64,000 nt of DNA, taken from positions 2,604,001-2,668,000 of the forward strand of contig NZ_FNUB01000005.1 of the NCBI RefSeq assembly GCF_900105985.1. Reading direction: 5' to 3'. Origin of the DNA: Tenacibaculum sp. MAR_2010_89. GTDB taxonomy: Bacteria > Bacteroidota > Bacteroidia > Flavobacteriales > Flavobacteriaceae. The notes under the pieces were generated by a model. The model was not told the DNA's origin, searched no databases, and saw nothing but the letters and a program-made list of their open reading frames with translations. Each line of letters starts with the position of its first letter. Positions within the stretch are counted from its first letter, which is position 1. Below are positions 8,673 through 17,919 of the stretch, one piece after another. Made by a program: the position numbers and the translations under genes.

Positions 8673-9776
8673 ATGGTATTTACTGTACTATTCTACATTT
8701 TTGTAGCGGTTACAGTTGTTCAGGTTATTTATTTTTTATGTTTTTCTTTTTTTGCTTTTAGCAAACAAAAAAAAATAACAACTTCAACCAACAAACCTGT
8801 TTCAGTTATTATTTATACAAAGAATAATACTGATGAACTAAAAAAAAATTTACCTTTTATAATTAATCAAAATTATGATGATTTTGAAATTGTATTAATC
8901 AATCATGCTTCTTCTGATAATAGTTTAGATTTTATGGAAAAAGTTCAGCAAGAAAACAATACTATAAAAATTGTTAATGTTGAAAACAAAGAAGCTTTTT
9001 GGGGAAACAAAAAATATGCGATTACATTAGCTATAAAAGCTGCAAGTAATAATCATTTACTTTTTTTTGATATAAATGGAAAAACCGTTTCTAATGATTG
9101 GATTCATGAAATGAGTAAATGTTTACATTCTAATAAAACAATTGTTATTGGTCATAAAAAATTAGCCTTTAAAAAATATTCATTTAGTAATATGTTTTTT
9201 CGTTATGCTAATTTTTTCACAACATTAAAAATGTTTTCATATGCTAAATTTGGAAGTCCTTTCAAAGCATATCAAAATAATTTTGCTTACACTAAAAATG
9301 ATTTTTTTAAAGTTAATGGCTTTATAAACCATATAAAAATTCATTTAGGTGAAAGTGATTTACTTCTAAAAGATATTTCTAATTCAATAAATACTAATAT
9401 TTCAACATCTTATACTAGTTTTGTTGAAGAACAAAGTATTATTACACTAAAAGATTATTTTGTAGAACAAAGAAAACAAACAGTACTCTTTTCTCATTAT
9501 TCATTAAGAAATCGTTTTTTATTATCTTTTTTTAATATCACTAAGGTTATTTTTTATTCCCTTTTTATATACTTTTTAATTCAAAAATGTCTAGTAACAA
9601 TACCTTTTATAATTTGCTATTTCTTAATTCAATATATAATAATAGGTAAAGCTATAAATAAGTTAAAAGAACAAAACTTACTTTATTTTTTACCTATATT
9701 AGATGTTTGTTATGTTATATCATTAATTTTTATATTTTTTACTAATAGAATATCTAAACCTACACCTTGGAAATAG
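8673..9776 (+). CDS. Membrane-bound family 2 glycosyltransferase
   Basis: A 367-residue GT-A glycosyltransferase. An N-terminal membrane helix (about 1-27) is followed by the catalytic domain beginning KPVSVIIYTKNN, with LLFFDINGKTVSNDWI replacing the usual DxD region, and C-terminal membrane segments (about 275-360). It would transfer a sugar to a lipid-linked or surface acceptor at the cytoplasmic membrane; acceptor unknown. The acidic metal-binding motif appears as DING, a departure from canonical DAD or DxD. Its 3' end overlaps the sigma-factor gene by 10 bases. Confidence 0.8.
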   Translation: MVFTVLFYIFVAVTVVQVIYFLCFSFFAFSKQKKITTSTNKPVSVIIYTKNNTDELKKNLPFIINQNYDDFEIVLINHASSDNSLDFMEKVQQENNTIKIVNVENKEAFWGNKKYAITLAIKAASNNHLLFFDINGKTVSNDWIHEMSKCLHSNKTIVIGHKKLAFKKYSFSNMFFRYANFFTTLKMFSYAKFGSPFKAYQNNFAYTKNDFFKVNGFINHIKIHLGESDLLLKDISNSINTNISTSYTSFVEEQSIITLKDYFVEQRKQTVLFSHYSLRNRFLLSFFNITKVIFYSLFIYFLIQKCLVTIPFIICYFLIQYIIIGKAINKLKEQNLLYFLPILDVCYVISLIFIFFTNRISKPTPWK

Positions 9777-10330
9777 ATAAAGAAATAATTTTAAAGCATA
9801 TTAAAAATGCTAAAGAAGGAAGTCAAATTTCATTTAATTTTTTATTAGATAGTTTTTGGGGAAGTGTTTATTATTTTCAATTAAAAAAAACTGAAAATGA
9901 CAATGATGCAGAAGACATAACTATTCAAACTTTTTCAAAAGCTTTTGATAAAATCTCCTCTTTTAATGAAGAATATCAGTTTAAGACGTGGTTAATAGCT
10001 ATTTCTAAAAATGTTTTTATTGATTTTATCAGAAAGAAAAACGCTTCAATTTCAATAAAAACAACTACTGAAAAAGAATCGGAAGCTTTTGATGTAATTG
10101 ATGATTCTCCTTCACCAGAAGATAAAATTATTACAGAGCAAAACCTTGCAAAACTTTTAAGAGATATCAAACAGTTAAAACCTAAATACCAAGAAGTTAT
10201 AAATTTACGTTATTTTCAAGAGCTAAGTTATAAAGAGATTTCTGAACAAATTGATGAGCCCATGAATAATGTAAAAGTTAAATTACTTAGAGCTAAAAAA
10301 TTACTGGCAGAGATTATTAAAAAATCATAA
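9767..10330 (+). CDS. ECF-type RNA polymerase sigma factor
   Basis: A 187-residue sigma-70 family protein with region 2 at about 25-95 (DAEDITIQTFSKAFDKI, then FKTWLIAISKNVFIDFIRKK) and region 4 at about 130-185 (PKYQEVINLRYFQELSYKEISEQ). It starts at TTG 9767, inside the end of the glycosyltransferase gene, so translation is probably coupled. No anti-sigma-factor gene follows, unlike many ECF operons; it may be governed by expression level or a distant partner. Confidence 0.9.
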   Translation: MEIDKEIILKHIKNAKEGSQISFNFLLDSFWGSVYYFQLKKTENDNDAEDITIQTFSKAFDKISSFNEEYQFKTWLIAISKNVFIDFIRKKNASISIKTTTEKESEAFDVIDDSPSPEDKIITEQNLAKLLRDIKQLKPKYQEVINLRYFQELSYKEISEQIDEPMNNVKVKLLRAKKLLAEIIKKS

Positions 10331-10386
10331 ATAACGTTTTAATATTTTTTAATTACATTTATCGTGATTTTAACCCCCTGAAAATC

Positions 10387-11604
10387 ATGAAAAAAACATT
10401 TTCTTCTTTAGGTCCAGGTCTATTATTTGCTGGTGCAGCAATTGGAGTTTCACATTTAGTTCAATCTACCAGAGCTGGAGCTGAATTCGGGTTTGGCTTA
10501 CTTTGGGCATTAGTGTTAGTGCATATTTTCAAATATCCTTTTTTTCAATATGGTCCTAGGTATGCTGCTGCAACAGGAGAAACTTTATTAGATGGTTACA
10601 GGAAGTTAGGTAAAGGAGTTTTAATCAGCTATTATATTTTAAATTTTGCTACAATGTTTACCATTCAAGCTGCTGTAACAATTGTAACTGCTGGTTTAGC
10701 TTCACATCTATTTGGTTTTACAAATGACTTAGTTCAGTGGTCAGCAATAATAACATGTATCAGTTTTTCTATTTTACTAATTGGTAGGTATAAAGTTTTA
10801 GATAACTTAATGAAATATATCATTGTTATCTTGACTATTAGTACTTTAATAGCTGTTACTGTTGCTATTTTCAGTACAGATAAAGGTTTTTCTTTTACAC
10901 AAATTATTCCCTCAGGAACTGCACAAATTACCTTTTTAATAGCATTTTTAGGATGGATGCCTGCTCCTTTAGATATTTCAATATGGCATTCTCTTTGGTC
11001 GGTTGAAAAAGACAAAACTACTTACCAAAAAATTAAACCCAAACAAGCTATTTTTGATTTTAATGTAGGATATATAGGAACACTTTCTCTAGGCATTTGT
11101 TTTGTAATACTAGGAGCTATGGTAATGTATAAATCGGGTCAAACTTTTTCTAGTAAAGGAACTGTATTTGCTTCACAGTTAATTAATTTATATACTAAAA
11201 ACTTAGGAGATTATGCACATATCTTTATTGGTGTAGCAGCATTTACAACTATGTTTAGCACTACACTAACAACTTTAGATGCATCGCCAAGGGCTATGAC
11301 GAAAGCCTCCTCTCTCCTATTTAAAAAGAAAAATAAATTATCTTATTGGTTTTGGATGTTAATACTAGCTCTTGGAACTTATATTATTTTACGCTTTTTT
11401 TTAGCTGACATGGGCTTTCTCATCAAAATAGCAACCGTTCTTTCTTTTTTAACTGCTCCTTTTTATGCTATCTTAAACTATATACTAATTACTGGAAAAC
11501 ACACTCCAGAAAAATATAGACCTAGTAAAGAGTTAAAAATACTAAGTATTACAGGTATTGTATTTCTTATTGTATTTAGTATTTGGTTTTTACTTAGTTT
11601 CTAA
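10387..11604 (+). CDS. Nramp family divalent metal transporter
   Basis: A 405-residue polytopic membrane protein of the Nramp/MntH superfamily, with the opening GPGLLFAGAAIGVSHLVQSTRAGAEFG where family members carry the first-helix metal-binding motif. The canonical DPGN is replaced by the AAIGVSH stretch, so metal specificity may differ from classical Mn/Fe transporters; helix 6 has FLGWMPAPLDIS. About eleven hydrophobic segments are visible. It lies 56 bases after the sigma-factor gene in the same direction. Inner-membrane uptake is the family role; the substrate is uncertain. Confidence 0.82.
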   Translation: MKKTFSSLGPGLLFAGAAIGVSHLVQSTRAGAEFGFGLLWALVLVHIFKYPFFQYGPRYAAATGETLLDGYRKLGKGVLISYYILNFATMFTIQAAVTIVTAGLASHLFGFTNDLVQWSAIITCISFSILLIGRYKVLDNLMKYIIVILTISTLIAVTVAIFSTDKGFSFTQIIPSGTAQITFLIAFLGWMPAPLDISIWHSLWSVEKDKTTYQKIKPKQAIFDFNVGYIGTLSLGICFVILGAMVMYKSGQTFSSKGTVFASQLINLYTKNLGDYAHIFIGVAAFTTMFSTTLTTLDASPRAMTKASSLLFKKKNKLSYWFWMLILALGTYIILRFFLADMGFLIKIATVLSFLTAPFYAILNYILITGKHTPEKYRPSKELKILSITGIVFLIVFSIWFLLSF

Positions 11605-11616
11605 ATCTTTTCTTCG

Positions 11617-11624
11617 TAAATTTG
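11617..11624 (+). promoter_or_regulatory. -7 box for lipA
   Basis: TAAATTTG matches the flavobacterial -7 consensus, 25 bases before the lipA ATG. The leader would be very short. No clear -33 TTG at the expected distance. Confidence 0.5.
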
Positions 11625-11648
11625 TACTTCAAATTATTTTAAGAAAGA

Positions 11649-12518
11649 ATGGCAAACGAATCGGTTATACTTCCTGAAAGACCAAAAAAACCAAAATGGT
11701 TACGTGTAAAACTACCTGTAGGTAAAAAATATACGGAATTACGTGGACTGGTTGACAAATATAAACTGAATACTATTTGTACAAGTGGTAGCTGTCCTAA
11801 TATGGGAGAATGTTGGGGAGAAGGTACTGCTACATTTATGATATTAGGTAATGTATGTACACGCTCTTGTGGTTTTTGTGGTGTAAAAACAGGTAGACCT
11901 GAAACTGTAGAATGGGATGAACCTGAAAAAGTAGCTCGTTCAATTAAGTTAATGAGTATTAAACATGCTGTTATAACTTCTGTTGATAGAGATGATTTAA
12001 AAGATGGTGGTTCTATAATTTGGGCTGAAACAGTTGACGCAATTAGAAGAGCAAATCCTAACACTACATTGGAAACATTAATACCGGATTTTCAAGGTGA
12101 TGAAAAACTAATAGATAGAATTATTGAAGTACATCCAGAAGTTGTTTCTCATAATATGGAAACTGTACGTCGTTTAACACGTGAAGTTCGTATTCAAGCT
12201 AAATATGATAGAAGTTTAGGTGTTTTAAAATATTTAAAAGATAGCGGTATGAGAACTAAATCTGGTATTATGCTCGGTTTAGGTGAAACTGAAGATGAAG
12301 TTATTCAAACAATGAAAGATTTACGTGGAGTTGGTTTAGATATTATCACTATTGGTCAATATTTACAACCTACTAAAAAACATTTACCCGTAAAACAATT
12401 TATAACTCCAGATCAATTTAAAAAATATGAAACATTAGGTTTAGAAATGGGCTTTATGTATGTTGAAAGTGGTGCTTTAGTTCGTTCTTCATATAAAGCT
12501 CATAAGCATGCAAGCTAA
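11649..12518 (+). CDS. lipA: Lipoyl synthase
   Basis: Radical-SAM enzyme that inserts two sulfurs into octanoyl groups on lipoyl domains of pyruvate and 2-oxoglutarate dehydrogenases. The 289-residue protein shows both iron-sulfur sites: auxiliary cluster cysteines 44, 49 and 55 ([14 protein letters not shown]) and the radical-SAM CxxxCxxC at 70, 74, 77 ([10 protein letters not shown]). The C-terminal LVRSSYKA has the serine that ligates the auxiliary cluster. Length and motifs are typical. It has its own -7 box, and a separate terminator lies 190 bases after its stop. lipB is not in the window. Confidence 0.97.
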   Translation: MANESVILPERPKKPKWLRVKLPVGKKYTELRGLVDKYKLNTICTSGSCPNMGECWGEGTATFMILGNVCTRSCGFCGVKTGRPETVEWDEPEKVARSIKLMSIKHAVITSVDRDDLKDGGSIIWAETVDAIRRANPNTTLETLIPDFQGDEKLIDRIIEVHPEVVSHNMETVRRLTREVRIQAKYDRSLGVLKYLKDSGMRTKSGIMLGLGETEDEVIQTMKDLRGVGLDIITIGQYLQPTKKHLPVKQFITPDQFKKYETLGLEMGFMYVESGALVRSSYKAHKHAS

Positions 12519-12629
12519 AACCTAATATTAAATTAGAGATTTCTTAACATTTTAACACTTAAAAGTTAATTAATTGTAAAATATATAAATTTCAAATAAT
12601 TTTAAGTTTAATATTTATAATTTTGGCAC

Positions 12630-12733
12630 AGAATTTGGAAAACAATATTTGTAAAACAATAGATTTTGTTTTCATTGTGTAAATTATTTGAATTAGTTGA
12701 TTAACAAAAGCCCGCTCTAATGAGCGGGCTTTT
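12630..12733 (+). ncRNA. Candidate small RNA between lipA and the CBS gene
   Basis: A consensus -7 box (TAATTTTG, 12618-12625) lies about 110 bases after lipA. The stretch after it has no ATG-started frame, forms an AAAACAA/TTGTTTT hairpin (12653-12672), and ends in a strong GC-rich terminator at 12706-12733. That arrangement suggests an independent transcript of roughly 100 nt; the alternative is a long lipA 3' region. I do not recognise an RNA family. Ends are estimated from motif positions. Confidence 0.35.
12706..12733 (+). terminator. GC-rich intrinsic terminator
   Basis: AAAAGCCCGCTC, loop TAAT, then GAGCGGGCTTTT form a perfect 12-bp stem. It is symmetric, so it can serve the upstream plus-strand transcript and the convergent cystathionine beta-synthase gene ending at 12761. 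Confidence 0.85.
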
Positions 12734-12760
12734 CGTTGTTTTGATATTTTCAATTATTAA

Positions 12761-14119
12761 TTAAATAGCACTAATTATATCATATTTTGTAACTATATGA
12801 TGCTTTCCATTTTCTAAATCTACTAATACCGCTTGGTTTTCTTTAGTAATTAGTTTAGAAACCTCATCAATAGAAGCCGATTTTTCAACTACAGGATACA
12901 TAGCTCCCATTACTTCTTTAATAGGTTTATCTGCAATATTCTTATCTTCCAAATAACTATGTAACAAAGCTGATTCATCAACAGAACCAACAAAACCATT
13001 AACATCTTTTACTGGAATTTGTGATATTTTAAATGCACGCATTCTTTCAATTGCATGTGAAACTAATTCTTCAGTTTGAATTGTTACTAAAGGCTTATCT
13101 ATATGAGACTTAATCAAGTCTTCAGCAGTAGTTACTTCATCTTCTAAAAATCCTCTATTTCGCATCCAATCATCATTAAACATTTTACCTACATAACGGC
13201 TACCATGATCATGAAATAATACAACTACAACATCATCTGGTTTAAATTCATCTTTTAATTGTAATAAACCTTTAATTGCTGAACCTGCTGAATTACCAAC
13301 GAAAATACCTTCTTCTTTAGCTATCTTACGAGTATATACAGCAGCATCTTTATCTGTAACTTTAGTAAACCCATCAATTAAGCTAAAATCAACATTCTTA
13401 GGTAAAATATCTTCTCCAATTCCTTCTGTTATATATGGGTAAATTTCATTCTCATCAAAAATTCCAGTTTCATGATATTTTTTAAATACAGAACCATAAG
13501 TGTCAATTCCCCATATTTTAATATTAGGATTTTTTTCTTTTAAGTATTTTGCGGTTCCTGAAATTGTACCTCCAGTTCCAACTCCAACTACAAAATGAGT
13601 TATCTTACCTTCTGTTTGTTCCCATATTTCAGGAGCAGTTTGCTCATAGTGAGCTGTTGCATTTGAAGGGTTATCATATTGGTTTACATACCAAGAATTT
13701 GGAGTTTCTTCACCTAAACGTTTAGATACTGAATAATATGATCTAGGGTCATCTGGTTCAACATTGGTAGGGCATACAACTACCTCAGCACCAACTGCAC
13801 GTAAAATATCCATTTTCTCTTTTGATTGCTTATCTGATATTACAAAAATACATTTGTAACCTTTTACAATAGCAGCCAATGCCAATCCCATTCCTGTATT
13901 ACCAGAAGTACCTTCAATAATTGTTCCTCCAGGTTTTAAGCGTCCATCTGCTTCAGCATCTTCAATCATTTTTAAGGCCATTCTATCTTTAACAGAATTT
14001 CCTGGGTTAAATGTTTCTACTTTAGCCAATACCAAAGCATCTATTTCTTTGGTAACAGAATTTAACTTAACCAAAGGAGTATTACCTATGGTTTCTAGTA
14101 TATTATTAGCGTAATTCAT
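12761..14119 (-). CDS. Cystathionine beta-synthase (PLP enzyme with CBS-domain pair)
   Basis: A 452-residue protein. The catalytic part (about 1-320) is fold-type II: NTPLVKLN, the PLP lysine in NPGNSVKDRMALK, the SGNTG phosphate loop, and GVGTGGTISG. Two CBS motifs follow (about 335-452; HAIERMRAFKISQIPVKDVNG). This architecture is cystathionine beta-synthase rather than plain cysteine synthase: serine plus homocysteine to cystathionine, with the CBS pair as a likely regulatory module. No other sulfur-metabolism gene is adjacent. Activity as an O-acetylserine sulfhydrylase cannot be excluded. Confidence 0.88.
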   Translation of the reverse strand: MNYANNILETIGNTPLVKLNSVTKEIDALVLAKVETFNPGNSVKDRMALKMIEDAEADGRLKPGGTIIEGTSGNTGMGLALAAIVKGYKCIFVISDKQSKEKMDILRAVGAEVVVCPTNVEPDDPRSYYSVSKRLGEETPNSWYVNQYDNPSNATAHYEQTAPEIWEQTEGKITHFVVGVGTGGTISGTAKYLKEKNPNIKIWGIDTYGSVFKKYHETGIFDENEIYPYITEGIGEDILPKNVDFSLIDGFTKVTDKDAAVYTRKIAKEEGIFVGNSAGSAIKGLLQLKDEFKPDDVVVVLFHDHGSRYVGKMFNDDWMRNRGFLEDEVTTAEDLIKSHIDKPLVTIQTEELVSHAIERMRAFKISQIPVKDVNGFVGSVDESALLHSYLEDKNIADKPIKEVMGAMYPVVEKSASIDEVSKLITKENQAVLVDLENGKHHIVTKYDIISAI

Positions 14120-14168
14120 TATAAGTTATCAGTTTTGTATTGCAAAGAAACAAAAAGTTCTTCTCAAA

Positions 14169-15404
14169 TTAGGCAAACTTAATAGATTTTGAAGGTTGAA
14201 TTTTTGTTATAATGTATGATGGTATTATTAACATTAAAAAACATAAAATCAATGTTCCTAAGTTTAAAAATAAAATAGACCAAAAATCTATAGATACGGG
14301 TACAGTAGATACATAATAATTTTCGGGATTGAGTGTTATTATTTTCAAGTATTTTTGGATACTCAAAAATACTAATCCTATAATATTTCCGTATAATAAC
14401 CCCTTTAATATTAAATAAGATGCATTATATAAAAATATCTTTCTAATACTCCAATTAGAACTACCAAGAGCTTTTAATATACCAACCATTTGTACTTGTT
14501 CTAATATTAATACTAAAAGAGCAGTAACCATATTTATACCAGCTACTAAAATCATTATACCAATAATTACCCAAACATTATTATCTAATATATTCAACCA
14601 ATTAAATATTAAAGGATAACTATCTACTATTGTTGAACTATTAAGAGTTGAGCCTATTGATGTATAAATTTCATTTCCTTTTTCTTTCAAGGTATCAAAA
14701 TCATCTATTAATACTTCAAAACCTCCTATTTCATTATTTTTCCATTTATTAAGCCTCTGTACTTCTCGTATATCTCCAATAAGCATTGTTTTATCAAATT
14801 GCTCAAAACCTGTATTATAAATACCTACAATTACAGGCTTACGTATTTTAAAAGGTCTTTTACTATTTTCTACACTAAATACCATTTGAACAGTATCTTT
14901 TAATGTTAATTCCAGTCTTTTTGCTATTGACTCTGATATTAAAATCTCTCTATTTCTATCAAGTGAAAAATTAGGTAAACGCCCTTCCTTTAAATATTCA
15001 TTAAAAAAGGTAAAATCATAATCATTTGTAACGCCTTTTAAAATTACTCCTTCAAAATCTTTAGCAGTTCTTATAACTCCAAACTTATTAGCGAAAGTTT
15101 GTACATTTTTAATACCCGCTATATTTTTAAACTTAGGGTAAAAATCTTGGTTTTTATCAATTGGAACTATTGAAACATCTGATGTATTATTATCATAGTT
15201 TACTATTTGAACATGACCCTTAAAGCCAGACATTTTATCTCTAATTTTTTTCTGAAATCCAGAGCCTATTGATACTGCAATTAACATAATAGCTATCCCT
15301 AAAGTAATTGCTATAGTTGCAATTTTTATAATTGGAGATGATATACTATTTTTATACTCTTTACCAGCTACAATACGCTTAGCAATAAACAACTCGAAAT
15401 TCAA
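14169..15404 (-). CDS. LolC/E-like (FtsX family) ABC transporter permease
   Basis: A 411-residue permease with an N-terminal membrane helix (about 25-48), a large periplasmic MacB-type domain, and three C-terminal helices (about 275-405), including the conserved GILKALGSSNWSIRKIF block. Such permeases work with a LolD-type ATPase to release lipoproteins from the inner membrane or drive other envelope tasks; the ATPase gene is not adjacent. The start is TTG at 15404 (MNFELFIAKRI is the usual family N-terminus). It lies 50 bases upstream of the cystathionine beta-synthase gene on the same strand. Confidence 0.85.
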   Translation of the reverse strand: MNFELFIAKRIVAGKEYKNSISSPIIKIATIAITLGIAIMLIAVSIGSGFQKKIRDKMSGFKGHVQIVNYDNNTSDVSIVPIDKNQDFYPKFKNIAGIKNVQTFANKFGVIRTAKDFEGVILKGVTNDYDFTFFNEYLKEGRLPNFSLDRNREILISESIAKRLELTLKDTVQMVFSVENSKRPFKIRKPVIVGIYNTGFEQFDKTMLIGDIREVQRLNKWKNNEIGGFEVLIDDFDTLKEKGNEIYTSIGSTLNSSTIVDSYPLIFNWLNILDNNVWVIIGIMILVAGINMVTALLVLILEQVQMVGILKALGSSNWSIRKIFLYNASYLILKGLLYGNIIGLVFLSIQKYLKIITLNPENYYVSTVPVSIDFWSILFLNLGTLILCFLMLIIPSYIITKIQPSKSIKFA

Positions 15405-15653
15405 AAGCTATGATTTTTTTTAAGTATACCAAATGTACTTAATAATTTTTGAAGATTTTGATAAAAATTATCTTGAATGAAGAGCTTTCTTTTATTATAT
15501 TAATAAAAATTGAAATAATCGCATATATTTGAAACTTAAGTAGAATTGAAAAAAACTCAATAATAAGCCTAAGTCTTATTATTAATAAAAGAAACTACAA
15601 TATATTGTAAAATATAACAAACAAGCTTTAATTTCACTCTTAAATATCATTAA

Positions 15654-16895
15654 ATGAAGCATTATATAAATTACCTATTCTTATTTTTTTGTTTACAATT
15701 TACTTCTTGTGCCCAACAAAAGCAGAAAAAAGATTCTCCAATAAAAAAACAAGATGAAACTTTAAAAATTGGAGCAGATAGAGTTAATTTATACCTTTCT
15801 ATTTTAAAAAACAAAAATATTGCTATTGTTGCAAACCAAACTTCTACAATTACCACTTTACAGCGTGCTGAAGTTTCTAAAAACGTTATGGGATCAAAGA
15901 GCGTAACGCAACACTTGGTTGATTATTTACATAGTTATAATACTATTACCGTTAAAAAAGTTTTTGCTCCTGAACATGGTTTTAGAGGTAAAGCAGATGC
16001 TGGTGAAGTTATTGTTGACGGAATTGATACTAAAACTAATTTACCTATAATTTCTTTATATGGTAAAAATAAAAAGCCTAGTTCCGAACAATTAAAAAAC
16101 ATTGATTATGTTGTTTTTGATATACAAGATGTTGGTGTTCGTTTTTATACCTATATTTCAACATTACACTACGTAATGGAAGCATGTACTGAAGCAAATA
16201 TTCCCGTTATAATATTAGACAGGCCCAATCCTAATGCTCACTATATTGATGGACCTGTTTTAAGTTCTAAACATAAAAGCTTTGTAGGAATGCATCCTGT
16301 TCCTGTTGTTTATGGAATGACTATTGGAGAGTACGGAAAAATGATTAATGGAGAGAAATGGTTAAAAAATGGAATTAAATGTGATTTAACTGTTATTCCT
16401 CTTGAAAACTACACACATAATACTGAATATAAATTACCTATAAAACCATCACCTAATTTACCTAATCAAAAATCTATTAACTTATACCCTAGTTTATGCT
16501 TTTTTGAAGGTACAAATGTATCAGCAGGTAGAGGTACTAATAAACAATTTCAAATTTATGGGTCTCCATATTTAAAAAATTTAAATTTTAGTTTTACACC
16601 TCAACCTAATGAAGGTGCTAAGTATCCAAAACATAAAGAAAAATTATGCTTTGGTGAAAACCTAGAAGAAACCGAATATTTATCTAGTTTACAATTAAAA
16701 TGGCTGCTTAAAGCTTATAAACAAACTAGTGAAAAAGAAAAATTCTTTAATCCATTTTTCACAAAACTTGCTGGTACTGAATTACTGCAAAAGCAAATAG
16801 AAGATGGTTTGAATGAAGAAAAAATCAGAGATTCTTGGAAAAAAGAATTAAACAGTTTTAAAAAAATTAGAACTAAGTATTTACTTTACAAGTAA
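15654..16895 (+). CDS. DUF1343 / NamZ-family exo-beta-N-acetylmuramidase lipoprotein
   Basis: A 413-residue lipoprotein (lipobox FTSC, Cys19) of the DUF1343 family. Characterised members (NamZ) remove terminal N-acetylmuramic acid from peptidoglycan fragments. Conserved stretches visible are VANQTS, FAPEHGFRG, YGKNKKPS, VVFDIQDVGVRFYTY, ILDRPNP and FEGTNVSAGRGT. It probably recycles cell-wall material in the periplasm. It stands alone, with an intrinsic terminator at 16928-16977. No murQ, amgK or anmK gene is nearby to complete a recycling pathway. Confidence 0.87.
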   Translation: MKHYINYLFLFFCLQFTSCAQQKQKKDSPIKKQDETLKIGADRVNLYLSILKNKNIAIVANQTSTITTLQRAEVSKNVMGSKSVTQHLVDYLHSYNTITVKKVFAPEHGFRGKADAGEVIVDGIDTKTNLPIISLYGKNKKPSSEQLKNIDYVVFDIQDVGVRFYTYISTLHYVMEACTEANIPVIILDRPNPNAHYIDGPVLSSKHKSFVGMHPVPVVYGMTIGEYGKMINGEKWLKNGIKCDLTVIPLENYTHNTEYKLPIKPSPNLPNQKSINLYPSLCFFEGTNVSAGRGTNKQFQIYGSPYLKNLNFSFTPQPNEGAKYPKHKEKLCFGENLEETEYLSSLQLKWLLKAYKQTSEKEKFFNPFFTKLAGTELLQKQIEDGLNEEKIRDSWKKELNSFKKIRTKYLLYK

Positions 16896-16927
16896 CTCCA
16901 TTAAAACAAATTAATGATTTATATTTT

Positions 16928-16977
16928 AAATAGCATAAAAAAAGAAGTTATAAATGGCCTCTTTTTTTATGCTATTT
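16928..16977 (+). terminator. Intrinsic terminator with an 18-bp stem
   Basis: AAATAGCATAAAAAAAGA at 16928-16945 pairs exactly with its reverse complement at 16960-16977, around a 14-base loop; the T-run is part of the right arm. It follows the NamZ-family gene by 32 bases. Confidence 0.85.
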
Positions 16978-17227
16978 ATTTTCATAATATATGCTTGTAA
17001 TTAATTCTATAAATTTACAATACTCTTTCTTTTATTTCTTATTCAGAAATACTATAAAACAACTGTTCTTCTTAGTAAATAGAGTTTATTTTTTTTTATC
17101 GTTTCATTTAAATTTTATTAGTTAAAATGAGAGTCTAAACAATATCATGATAAATATCATAGTAATTATTTCTTAATACTTATAAATTTATCATTCACCA
17201 AAGTGATATCTAATTTAAATTCTAAAG
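16978..17227. other. Gene-free AT-rich gap
   Basis: The gap between the NamZ-family gene and the lipoprotein gene at 17228 is longer than 300 bases including its terminator. I see no further gene. A small direct repeat of ATATCAT occurs at about 17141-17160, perhaps part of a promoter region; no good TAnnTTTG box is evident. Confidence 0.5.
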
Positions 17228-17872
17228 ATGAAACATTTTAAAAACCTCTTCTTATTACTACTAATTACAATCTCACTTAATAGTTGTAATACAGCACAAC
17301 TTATAGAACAATGGAAAAACCCAGAAATAGATAGTTTATCAATTTCTAAAGTATTAATTGTAGGTTTAACACCAAACATAGAGGCTCGAAAAAAATTTGA
17401 AAATCAATTAAAAAAAGAATTAGAATCAAGAGGAATAGAAGCTGTTATAAGCCTAGATGTATTTGAACCTTCATTTAGAATTGAAAAAAAGTCAAAAGAA
17501 GAATTAAAAGTTATTGAAAATATTTTGACTACAAACTATTTTGATGCTGTACTATTAAGTAAAGTAAAAGGAGTTGAAAACAGAGTTATATACTCTAAAA
17601 ACTATATAAGTAAAGAATCTTTAGATATTAAGTTTAAAGAAGACTACTACAACCATCAAGAGATAATTGAAAACCCTAAGTATTATGAAAAATATAAAAT
17701 TTATAATGCAGAAACGTCGCTATATTGTATTTGCCCTACAAAAGATAGAGAGTTAATTTGGAAAGGAAGTATTGATATAATCGACCCTAAATCAGTAGAT
17801 AAAACAGTTGACGACTATATAAACTTATTAATGATTGCTTTAGAAGAACAAAATTTATTAAGAAAAAAATAA
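17228..17872 (+). CDS. Hypothetical lipoprotein
   Basis: A 214-residue lipoprotein (lipobox LNSCN, Cys20). The mature N-terminus, QWKNPEIDSLSISKVLIVG, resembles envelope lipoproteins loosely grouped with DUF4136-type proteins: a strand-rich domain beginning with a conserved tryptophan and a nucleoside-like GLTPN turn. The assignment is weak. A bidirectional terminator at 17874-17907 overlaps the region just after the stop. No partner gene is apparent. Confidence 0.65.
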   Translation: MKHFKNLFLLLLITISLNSCNTAQLIEQWKNPEIDSLSISKVLIVGLTPNIEARKKFENQLKKELESRGIEAVISLDVFEPSFRIEKKSKEELKVIENILTTNYFDAVLLSKVKGVENRVIYSKNYISKESLDIKFKEDYYNHQEIIENPKYYEKYKIYNAETSLYCICPTKDRELIWKGSIDIIDPKSVDKTVDDYINLLMIALEEQNLLRKK

Positions 17873-17873
17873 A

Positions 17874-17907
17874 ATACCATAGATTTTTATAATAAAATCT
17901 ATGGTAT
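17874..17907. terminator. Bidirectional terminator, 14-bp perfect stem
   Basis: ATACCATAGATTTT at 17874-17887 pairs perfectly with 17894-17907 around the loop TATAAT. It lies between two convergent genes and can end both. Confidence 0.85.
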
Positions 17908-17919
17908 GTATTATTTAAT

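Noticed and set aside
8491..8706. 71-codon frame overlapping the small cysteine protein
   Set aside because: It is an out-of-frame shadow across two genes; the 8454 frame has the better promoter spacing and a sensible membrane helix.
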